From NCBI GenBank assembly GCA_019648995.1, contig BLXT01006838.1:1176472-1207229 (forward strand): 30,758 bases of DNA, given 5' to 3'. A program made the translations under genes and the position numbers. The notes beneath the pieces are model-generated. The model was given only the letters and a program-made list of their open reading frames with translations, ran no database searches and was not told where the DNA came from. The stretch is from Plakobranchus ocellatus. Its lineage: Eukaryota; Mollusca; Gastropoda; Plakobranchidae. This document shows, in pieces, positions 22,840 through 30,758 of the stretch; the first letter of the stretch is position 1, and every line of letters begins with the position of its first letter.

Positions 22840-25800
22840 TTTGATTTGATTTGATTTGTTACAATGAGATCCAGATACACTCTTGTGTGAACACTGAATT
22901 TTCCAAACAGAGGCTTATGTAAATGAAGACCAGTATTGTCAGCACTAAGTTTATGGATGGTTTATGTCTATGGCACAAGAGAAGATATTGCTCTTCAATT
23001 GACTACAGCAAAGTGGACGATATTGCTCTTTAATTGGCTATGGCAGAGTGGTAGTGATCTTGAGAAGAAAAAGATAATTCTTAGCCAGTCTTTCAGCAAG
23101 CTCTTTTTGAAGGAAGCTGTTATTCATGGCAGTGATGTAAAAGAAAATTCTTCACCATACCCAATCAAAAACAAAATACCTACATCGTGAATAGCTAGTT
23201 GTTCTGCTTCTGTAGCTGCCACATCCCCTTCCCTTTCTTTCCCTTCATCATCCTCATCATCAGAAGAATCGTCCCCAGATGATGCTTTTTCATCTCCGCC
23301 TGCATTCACAGAAACTAAAACCATGCAAAAGTTAAAAAAAAAGAGATGACATTAAAATAAGAACATAAATTGCATGGAACTGAGATATCAGAATCAGTCA
23401 AATGTAGCTCTCCTTGTTCATTCTTCCAAATTTTTTATAGAGACTGTAGCATTTAAATGCATATTTCTTCACAAATGAGAGATACTACTATTTCATCTGT
23501 TGTTTTTTTTGACATATGAGGATGCACACATTTTATGAAAAGAACATTTGATTTTGAACTGGAGGCATTTGCAGATTTGTTGCAAAGAAGTAACTGCAAC
23601 AAAAAACAGTAACTCTATTGAAAAAATATTAGGATAATTTGACTTTTATTCATGGAAGAAACTACTGGACATAAAAAGTCATTGCAAATTTTTGACAACC
23701 CTGTAGACAAACCAATAATCAATTGTGCAGCAATTCAACAAAATGAGAAAACCTGAAGGTATATCAGACAGAATTAAAATGGAAAATTGCAGGATAAAAC
23801 TTATCTCTTATCATCAAATTTCTGTTTAAATGCTACCACTTTCATTTACTTAAAAATACTGGATTCAGTCTCCTCAATCTCTTACATTTTCTGGTGACAT
23901 TGTTCTGTGATGCTTCCCTTGACAACTTTTGGTAGCAAGTCAGGCACACACGAATAGGCTTGGAACTTTGCAGAGGCAACAACCAGCGCTTACTGGTGCA
24001 GCTGTTACATGCTACAATACCACAGTGGCGACAGTGATGCTTAAAAAAAAGGGAAGATAGTAACCAGATTGATGTTCATGAGTATCAAACAAATATATTT
24101 TGTCCAACCATGCTCCTTTCCCCTTCATTCTTTTCTGGATTGAAAATTTACTTATGTAGCAAAATGATTCTTATTCTTTTCTTTTAATTTCTGTCTGATT
24201 AGAATTTGCTACAAATTAAAGGGTTTATAAGTGGGCAATAACCTCAAACTGCAAGCACCACTATTTAGGTTTTTTTGGCAATTTACATACATTGATGCAA
24301 AATTTGTTATTGTGCTTTTCAAGAAATATATTACAAAGGGATGCAGTGGTCCAAAAACCTTATAGCTCTTTTATTCGCAGATTTGGAACAGTAAAAAAAA
24401 GGAATAAAATTAGGGTTAAAATAAGGCATTTTTCAGCCCAAAGTTTGAAAAAAAAAGTTTTATCCTTGCTTAATTAACAGTTTTTTTTTTCCACCCAAGT
24501 TAGCCTCGGGTACAGGTTGTACATATGTGGTGCTTTATTAAAACAAAATAAATTATGTTTCGATGAATAACTTCAATAAGCATCAAGACACCATACTCAC
24601 CCGCCTATTGACCATGGAAAACTCTGACTTAGAACAGTGCATACAATTTTTGGCCTCACTGTCGGGCACCCAGACAGGTGAGTCTGTTTTAGAGCTTTTC
24701 CTGACCCCTCCTGGTAGTGAAAGTCAAAACCAAAAATTTGAACATAATTTTTGTGAGCATCCTTGTCAATTTCTTTTGGGTTCATAAATCAGAAGATTCA
24801 AAGGAGCAAAAAATTACATATAAAATAACAACAACAACTACAACAAAATAGGTGGTCAATGGGCGAGTTATACTGGCACTTTGTGCCACAAGTAAAGCAA
24901 TATCGCTGATTCAGTTTCACACATGAAAGTTATTAAGATTTTCTTTTAAAGACATTCTAAGACACAGTGGACTATTGATAAATCGATTCCTTGATATATT
25001 ATAAGCAATATTGATTTGTACATATTTATTCACTGCATGTTCTTTACAAAAAAGGAAGAGTGCCTCAAAAAGTTCCAGAAATATAAGATCTATTTGAAGC
25101 AGACTGACTTATGCAACTTTGACTAAAAGTAAAATCAACTGTATTTACAGAATTTAATTAATCTTATTTAATTTTTATTGTGGATCTTAATAAAAATAGA
25201 CCACAAGACTTTATTTACCAAGTATTCTTGAAATGAAATTCATGAAGGACATAACATTGAAGATTTGGCAAGAAAAATCCTGATTCATAGAGGTTACAGA
25301 TTATTTTGCTATCATAATAGAATCTCCTTGTCTGTAAAAGTTTACTTTGCAAGAGAAGATCGTCCACGCATTTCCTTATATGTGCCATCCATTCTTTCTT
25401 TTCTGTAGCTGTGGCAGCATAGACCACAAAAGATTTCCTAGGATTGATTATTTTCCAGCCATTACGCAAATCTGGAAAAAAAAATGAAAAATGATGGTGT
25501 CTTGGGGAGTTATCCTCAGTATACAAATGGATACGACCCTCTGGGGTAAAATAATTATGAAAACATTTTCTTATAAGAAATTAAATGTTGAATGCTAAAT
25601 TAATAAACTATTGTCGTCCAAGTTCAGTTGATACTAATAATAAGGATGTTTAAAAAAAAAAAAAAAAAAATATTAAATTCAAAATCTACACCCAAATGGA
25701 AATATAAAATGATTTTACAGTTTTAGATGCAAATAAAGAGGAGTCAATTAAATAATCATCTTTTGTTTCCAAAAAGAGACATTAGATGAATAAAAAAGAA

Positions 25801-28800
25801 ATAACCCAATTTACAATAAGATTTCCTTTATCTTCAAACAGTATACCTCTCATTAAAATCTGTATGCTATAAATTTTACTTTAGAAGCCACACCACATTG
25901 CCTGTATCTATGCAAAGGAATTTCAATAATGAGAAAGTTCCTAATATGTCCGTTTTTCTTTTTTCAAACAAACAAAGCCATTTAATGAAAAAAAAAAAGC
26001 AACAACAAAAATGACAAAAAGCAAAGTCCTGTGTTATAATAACTGTTGATATCAAAGAAAATAATCCTAAATGTGTCATAGAGTATTCTTTTTACCATTC
26101 CTTTATTGGAACAAAAATCACGAGGTCTGTAAAAAAAAAAAATTGAGTTATTTTGAATTTGAGGCAGGTTTTCTTTGTTTTTCAAGTTTAATAAAAACTG
26201 CTGAATAATATGTTCTGTAATCCAATGTGTTAGATTCAATTATAAAGGTTTAAGGGAACAGTATAAAGAAATCCTTCACAAACAGCAAATCGTAAGACAT
26301 GTCACTTTTTTAAAATTTAATTTAAAATATACTCACTCCCATCATCATTCACATTCTCTAACTTCACATCTTCCAATGGTAAGATATGTTGCTTGTTGTA
26401 CTTCATAAACATAAGGAGATAAAAAGAACATAAATAAAAGAGATAAAAATGAATAAACAGCATTTTTTTTTTTTGGGGGGGGGGGGNNNNGAGGGGAGGA
26501 GGGGGTTGAAAGTAAGGCCTGTGACTGATACTACATTGTCTTTTAAAAAAAATAGTCCAAAGAGGCTCAGACAGAAACAAGTTTTTTAGATTTTGGACCC
26601 AAATTTCAGACATTTTAGGACCCGCATTGTCAGTTTTCAGACAATTGTCAGAAAAATATTAGGTCTGGTAAGTATGTTTACATAAAAATGTCAGGTCCAG
26701 CCATTTCAGAAATCTGAAAATCAAAAGATCTAGATATTTGAAACGATGTTAGAGTTGCAGTCAACTATAACCTACAAAATAGAATGATATTAAATTAAAA
26801 ATGGCAATCAACCTTCAGCTAGTTTAATATAGGCCAACTATAAATGTTAAACTACATAACTGGGGGAAAAAGGTATATACATTCAACCATGGGGGAACGG
26901 TGGCTCATCTGGTAGGGCAGTTGGCTACCAAGTCAGAGGTCCGAGGTTTGAATCCCAGTCCAGGCCATGTCAATTTTTCATTGCTCCTCTGCGTACGCCT
27001 AACACTAAATGGGTAGCTAGGTCTCTTAAGACCCAGCGAAAGTAAAGGCTGTGAAAAAAGCAATCGCAAACTACCTCATAATGCCATATCGTTATGGTGC
27101 TGCCAATACTGCCTAAGTCTGACTTAGGCAAAGATTGAATGATACCTTTTTTAGATACATTACTACATAACACATCATCTGATATAAGAAAATTAAAGTG
27201 CCAAGCCAATTTTTTATAATTGATAATTTCTAATTCTGCATTATTGGTTTTGTTTTGGCTTTTAAAATCACTTAAACTCGATTTTCTCCATTACGCCAAA
27301 AATGAGTTAGGCAATATTGGCATCACCATGACGATATGCCAAGAACAATCAAGAACCCTACTCCTGGTTCCCCGATGCTTAGACTAAGCGTGGGACCCAC
27401 TTTACTTAACTTACATTAAAATTTCCCTATCTTTCAATGTAACACTATGATATTACTATTTGGAAAAAAAATATCTTTCTGTCTTTTTCAAGTAGATCAT
27501 AATATTGTGATTTATTATTGCAAAAATTCAAAATTTAAGTTCTAAAATATAGTAGTTCAATACCTTCTTTTTATGAATAATAATGTTCCCATAGACCAAG
27601 GCATCATTGAACAGAAAAAACTGACGAGGCTTTGGTTTCTTGCGACATATTTTTGTCAAAACACCTTCCCCTACTAAGACCCGACCAGGTACTCCCAAGG
27701 GCTGAAATTTGAAAAGAACAACAAAATGGATGAATTTTTATAATATAAATACTGTGCAATACGTTGACAGAGGAATTTGGACATACAAATAGTATTTTAC
27801 CACTGTTCTCAATATGTATAGTATAAATAGCTAAACACAAACAAAGCTATTTGAAATATACGTGAAATTTGATGTCATTAATTTATGGTTTTAAGGTAGA
27901 TCTAAATTGTCATCATAGATTCAAGGTTTAGATTTATGCTCTAAATCTTTGACCTGGCAAAAATGAAAAAACTGTGGAATTCCAATAAAAATATATTTAA
28001 AAATATTCTTTTTTTAAACAAGAAGTTGCCATATAGAGAGAAATACTCTTTGAAATGTATTTTAAATTCAATGCTGTTAATTCCTTTTTTTAAGGTGGAT
28101 CTAAATCATCATCATAAAATAATGATTTAGATTCATATTCTAAATCTTAGATCTGATCATTACGAAAATTTGTGGATTCGTTTGAAAATTAAACTTTTAA
28201 AATATGCACTTTAGAATTATTTGAGAATAGTCTAAATAGCAAAGCTACACTCACTTGTCCTGAAGAACCAAAGCACTGTTCTACATTATGAACTCTTCGG
28301 GCATTAGCCTCTGAGTTTACTTAAAAATAAGAAAAAGAAAAAAAAATGAGAGCAAAAATAACTCATTTTTCAATCTGACATTCAATCACTCATAAAATGA
28401 AACACAAATATTCTATTGATATATTTTTTCAGGTCCAGAGAAAAAATTCCTAAGGTTTCTTTTATCTTCCCCATTTTTTGTAAACTTTGTAGAGCCTTGT
28501 GATTTAAACCCTTAAATGACAAATCACAACTTGAAAAAAAAAAGTAAGAGTATAAAAAATAACAAAGTTACTTTAAAATCATATGTGAAACAATAATCAG
28601 AGATATATATGCTGGCACCTTCTAAACATTAAAGTATAGCAAAAAGATCTCAAAGTTGATATGAGAATTATAAACGATTAGAAAAGAAAACAATGCTTGG
28701 ATATTTTTCTTTTTCTACACTGACATATATGGATCTGGATCTGAAGCTTAAATCTCCATTTCCTCCCCCCTCCCCAAAACGACAATTAACATTTTTTACA

Positions 28801-29455
28801 CGCTGTTGCAATACTGGTTTCAAAGGCTGAAGGTTACTGCAAAAACATAAAAGGTAACGTCTGCTTAGCAGTCAAATACATCATGCCAAAACTACCCATT
28901 AAAAAATTTAACACAAAGACTATCAGTGTAGATCTAGATCTAAGAATCTAGATAAAGAATCTCTAAAGATTCGAACATGCTTTTATGTAGGCCTACAGAA
29001 TTTCATTTAAAGTAGATCTAGATCTAGACATATTTTATCCAAGCTAGATCTCTGGAGAAGTAAATCTTTTCTCTTAACTGATAGGCCCTTTTAAATAAAT
29101 AGATTTAGATCAGATAATCCCAAAATTTGGCTAGATCTAAAAAATCTAACAATCCAGATTTCTGGAACGATATGTCTAATCTATGATCTAGAACTCTAGA
29201 TCTAGAATCTAGATCTAGATCTAGATGTAAATATAGATCTAAATTCAGACAGATCTATAAAGACGGTAAAACTTAAATTTAATAAAAAGACGGTTTCAGA
29301 TCAAAGAAAAATTTCCAAAAAAAACTAGTACTTAAATCTTTTACAATTTTTGTCGGTCTTGTAATTGCTAACAAAGTTTTATAACAAATTTATGCCTGTT
29401 CAAATTCTAAAGTTCAACCAGGGGAGTTGTCATGATTACCTAGCCGATCCACCAT
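22164..29455 (-). CDS. PLEKHF2: Phafin, PH and FYVE domain protein (PLEKHF2/rush type), complete gene, 9 coding exons
   Basis: Nine exons on the minus strand join in phase to 786 nt, a 261-residue protein (human PLEKHF2 is 249). The start MVDRL matches the family N-terminus. Residues about 34-131 form the PH domain ([51 protein letters not shown]). Residues about 138-200 form the FYVE finger, with WxxD (W138-D141), RRHHCRHCG (160-168), RVC (191-193) and all eight zinc cysteines. An acidic tail ([11 protein letters not shown]) recalls the poly-Asp tail of human phafin 2. Phafins bind PtdIns3P through both domains on early endosomes and help endosome fusion, receptor traffic and autophagy. Every intron is GT-AG. 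The gene converges on the PHF21A-like gene. The PH-FYVE linker is about ten residues shorter than in human. The last exon is the least certain. Confidence 0.9.
22768..22838. repeat. Purine tract with G-runs and (GA)n microsatellite
   Basis: G8, GAG and G7 runs are followed, after a single T, by AAAGAAAGAAAG and about 20 GA units. The whole is almost pure purine on the plus strand, in the last phafin intron. Confidence 0.95.
22840..22859. repeat. (TTTGA)n short tandem repeat
   Basis: About four copies of TTTGA directly after the (GA)n tract. Confidence 0.8.
22984..23053. repeat. 35-bp tandem duplication
   Basis: Two adjacent 35-bp units start GATATTGCTCTTCAATTG (22984) and GATATTGCTCTTTAATTG (23019), with a handful of mismatches. 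Part of a third unit may precede them (CTATGGCACAAGAG). They lie in the last phafin intron. Confidence 0.9.
23180..23314 (-). CDS. PLEKHF2: Phafin exon 8: acidic tail
   Basis: Acceptor GGTTTTAG, donor GATGTAG|GTATTT. It encodes [20 protein letters not shown] and a Glu-rich stretch ending LAIHDV. Low-complexity acidic tails are usual in phafins. Confidence 0.85.
23886..24039 (-). CDS. PLEKHF2: Phafin exon 7: FYVE core
   Basis: 51 codons plus one base, starting [14 protein letters not shown] and containing [12 protein letters not shown]. With the Arg pair from exon 6 it makes the R+HHC+xCG signature that binds PtdIns3P. Confidence 0.94.
24601..24683 (-). CDS. PLEKHF2: Phafin exon 6: linker and first FYVE zinc pair
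   Basis: Acceptor CTAAAACAG, donor GTGAGT. It encodes [18 protein letters not shown] and ends FSMVNRR. It carries the FYVE WxxD motif and the first CxxC pair, and closes just before the HHCR core. Confidence 0.9.
25346..25471 (-). CDS. PLEKHF2: Phafin exon 5: end of PH domain
   Basis: Acceptor TTTTTCCAG. It encodes [19 protein letters not shown] and the C-terminal PH helix [19 protein letters not shown]. The donor is CAAA|GTAAAC; the frame stays open past it, so the boundary was fixed by phase agreement with exon 6. Confidence 0.9.
26337..26400 (-). CDS. PLEKHF2: Phafin exon 4: PH domain
   Basis: Acceptor TTATGAAG, donor GTGAGT. It encodes [20 protein letters not shown] and a split Gly/Asn junction with exon 5. 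A T12-G12 tract with four N lies about 65 bp upstream of the acceptor. Confidence 0.92.
26463..26490. repeat. T12-G12 homopolymer junction with 4 unresolved bases
   Basis: A run of T passes into a run of G and then NNNN, followed by GAGGGGAGGAGGGGG. The sequence was probably not resolvable by the reads. Confidence 0.9.
26889..27150 (+). mobile_element. tRNA-derived SINE, second family
   Basis: The tRNA-like head (26889-26966) has an A-box-like GGTGGCTCATCTGG and a B-box GAGGTTTGAATCC. A body with AGACCCAGCGAAAG and a tail ATGCCATATCGTTATGGTGC follow, then the palindrome CCTAAGTCTGACTTAGG. The 3' limit is uncertain and I found no convincing target-site duplication. It sits in phafin intron 3, opposite to the gene. 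It differs from the SINE at 1637. Confidence 0.75.
27301..27418 (-). mobile_element. SINE-related fragment, inverted relative to 26889-27150
   Basis: On the minus strand GGCATATCGTCATGGTGATG (within about 27343-27301) matches the tail of the neighbouring SINE (GCCATATCGTTATGGTGCTG), followed in both by CCAATAYTGCCTAA. The preceding part (CCCACGCTTAGTCTAAGC) differs from that SINE, so it may be another family sharing a tail. Confidence 0.6.
27564..27701 (-). CDS. PLEKHF2: Phafin exon 3: start of PH domain
   Basis: 46 codons, phase 0 at both ends (TTTCAG acceptor, GTATTG donor). It begins [17 protein letters not shown] and ends IIIHKKK, matching the first PH strands. The basic CRKKPKPRQ loop lies in the usual lipid-binding region. 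Confidence 0.94.
27840..28190. repeat. Diverged tandem duplication in phafin intron 2
   Basis: About 27850-27990 and 28045-28190 share the same order of motifs: TTTGAAAT, AAGGTRGATCTAAAT, TTTAGATT, CTAAATCTT and GTGGAATTC/GTGGATTCG. They are about 200 bp apart and well diverged. Confidence 0.55.
28255..28310 (-). CDS. PLEKHF2: Phafin exon 2
   Basis: Acceptor AAACTCAG, donor GTGAGT. It encodes [19 protein letters not shown], close to human EANTRRISIVENCFGAAGQ. Confidence 0.92.
28929..29260. repeat. TCTAGATCT palindrome field in phafin intron 1
   Basis: Many overlapping AGATCT/TCTAGA palindromes, for example at 28930-28942, 29013-29029 and densely at 29185-29260. They are irregularly spaced and not a simple array. 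Similar tracts occur at 10291-10302, 10346-10362 and 10489-10502. Confidence 0.8.
29440..29455 (-). CDS. PLEKHF2: Phafin exon 1 (start codon)
   Basis: ATG at 29455-29453 in the context GCAAGATGG, then codons for VDRL and one base before GTAATC. Human phafin 2 also begins MVDRL. It joins exon 2 to make Glu6. Confidence 0.82.
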
Positions 29456-29572
29456 CTTGCAGAAATGCGGAAATAAACACTGTTTTGCCTTTCTAGATCT
29501 AAGGGAAGTCATTCGCGAAAAAAGCAATGGTTGTCACTATCAAAAACGAAAGTGGGCGTATTTGGCAGAGTA

Positions 29573-29640
<68 letters not shown>

Positions 29641-29658
29641 TAATAAAAATAATAATAA
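29573..29658. repeat. (AAT)n microsatellite
   Basis: About 28 AAT units with two AAAAT interruptions near the end. Its translations as poly-Asn or poly-Leu are artefacts. Confidence 0.97.
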
Positions 29659-29710
29659 GAAGAACGAGAAGAAGAAGAAGAAAAAGAAGAACAGCAAGAA
29701 GAAGAGGAAG
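29657..29710. repeat. Imperfect (GAA)n tract
   Basis: A purine-rich AAG/GAA tract with occasional C, directly following the AAT microsatellite. Confidence 0.85.
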
Positions 29711-30500
29711 TATAAACTTCTATAATGTCATCCTCTTTACAATTGGTTGAGGAAAAAGTGTTTCTAGATATAATAAATTATAAAATAAAAGCATGTTCCC
29801 CCCGAACGTTTTGATTTGATAGAAAATTTAATAATTTTTACGAGTCTTTTTCTCTTCTTCTTTTTTCCCCTCTTGTTTTCTTTTTTTAAATAGCAAAGAA
29901 GAAAAAAGAACGCTCACTCTTATTGATATATTGGTATAGCATTCCCCGTGCTATAAGTTATTGATATTTAGATCGAAGTTGCCGCTTGATGAAGCAGAGC
30001 CACTAATCATATGTTTCGCCCGTACAGCATAAGTGTTGAGTAAAATAGCTCTTAGGAAGACTCAATCTCAAAGAGAAGCGAAAGTATCAATGTGCAGAAC
30101 TTAAATACGTTTTGATGAAAAGCCCTATCACTTGTTGAAATGATAAGGGCCAACGTTTTTTCTTATAAATTTTTTTTTTTTAATTTATTCAATACATTTC
30201 TTCAATTTATTTATTGAAAAAAATGTTCCTTTTTTTTTTTGCTTGTTAAAAAAAAAAGAAGTTTTTTTAGAGCTCACATGAGTAACCAGAGACCTGAAGC
30301 CGAGTGGATGCAAGCGTTTAACGTACATGAAATCACGTTCATCAAGAGTTCAATGAAGAGACGATGTCATCCGCCAACTAATTCCCATTTTTTGTTTGTT
30401 GAATTTATTTCGCCACGGGGACATAGTTTTTTTTCGTTTCTTTGCTTGTTTAGATAAGATTTATTTATATCTATACAATTTATTTATTGCTTATCCATAG

Positions 30501-30603
30501 GCAACATCCAGCAGACCATAGTTGCTGCTTGGAAGTGCATGGTTCGAGAGGCTTTTATGCAGTACGATATTTTACCGACCAGGAAGGCTGTATACAATGG
30601 CAG
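30501..30603 (+). CDS. Possible internal exon of an unidentified gene
   Basis: A 103-bp segment sits between a good acceptor (TTATCCATAG) and a good donor (CAG|GTAGGC). It is less AT-rich than its surroundings and open in two frames. One reads NIQQTIVAAWKCMVREAFMQ and continues to PTRKAVYNG. The other reads HPADHSCCLEVHGSRGFYAV. I recognise neither, and no partner exon was identified in the window. Splice-like ends and locally protein-like sequence are the only support. Confidence 0.3.
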
Positions 30604-30723
30604 GTAGGCATGTTGCCTTTAACAATAATCGCAGCTGTTCAAGGAAAATTAAACAGATGTACTCTAATATAATAAGACATAAGGCCTATCCAAACAAGGC
30701 CAGTCAGGCAAGCAAATAATAAC

Positions 30724-30724
<1 letters not shown>

Positions 30725-30758
<34 letters not shown>
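30725..30758. repeat. (GTA)n microsatellite at window end
   Basis: At least 11 GTA units running to the last base of the window, so its true length is unknown. Confidence 0.95.

Larger units (their letters stand above)
29456..30500. other. Region upstream of phafin, probable promoter side, no gene recognised
   Basis: Includes the likely phafin 5' UTR and promoter (just above 29455), trinucleotide repeats at 29573-29710, and AT-rich sequence. The small plus-strand frame at 30239-30457 has no recognised motif. No TATA box or initiator could be assigned with confidence. Confidence 0.4.

Noticed and set aside
26889..26966. Possible functional tRNA gene
   Set aside because: The A and B boxes are present, but the sequence continues into a SINE body and a clean cloverleaf with paired acceptor ends is not evident.
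29509..29697. Poly-leucine (minus) and poly-asparagine (plus) reading frames
   Set aside because: Both are translations of the (AAT)n microsatellite and have no gene context.
1..30758. CRISPR array, operon, integron or phage-type system
   Set aside because: There are no regularly spaced repeats with spacers, no ribosome binding sites or operon layout. The introns and SINEs show nuclear animal DNA.

Overview
This window is animal genomic DNA and contains no prokaryotic features. It is AT-rich, its genes are split by GT-AG introns of about 0.5-1.2 kb, and it is crowded with microsatellites, tRNA-derived SINEs and decayed DNA transposons. The two recognisable host genes are conserved animal genes. 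Together with the repeat style (TACATGTA and TCTAGATCTAGA palindromes) and about 2% divergence between two duplicated contig ends, this suggests a highly heterozygous marine or freshwater invertebrate. A mollusc is my best guess, but that is inference only.

Layout. (1) 213-3110, plus strand: the last four exons of a PHF21A/BHC80-type gene, holding the PHD finger and a C-terminal coiled coil. The 5' part lies left of the window. A SINE with a perfect 13-bp target-site duplication sits in its second visible intron. (2) About 4.1-10.9 kb: three separate, broken piggyBac-type transposase copies, all on the minus strand. Copy C (8277-10912) still has TTAA-type ends, subterminal repeats and a recognisable spliced N-terminal exon. 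(3) 10.9-22.1 kb: about 11 kb without a recognisable gene. It contains a TACATGTA cluster and a 439-N gap flanked by two near-identical 324-bp copies, which is very probably an assembly artefact. (4) 29455-22164, minus strand: a complete nine-exon phafin gene (PLEKHF2/rush type, PH plus FYVE domains). Exon phases all agree and give a predicted 261-residue protein. Its last coding exon appears to be a 14-nt micro-exon. Introns hold a second SINE family, tandem duplications, a purine microsatellite and a dense TCTAGATCT field. (5) 29.5-30.76 kb: microsatellites and one possible exon of an unidentified plus-strand gene.

The two host genes converge and act in different places. The first product is a nuclear histone-H3 reader of the LSD1-CoREST type. 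The second is an early-endosome PtdIns3P-binding adaptor. I see no sign that they form a pathway. I looked for an undescribed system and did not find one. The most noteworthy items are the three piggyBac fossils, the phafin micro-exon, the gap-flanking duplication and the palindrome fields.
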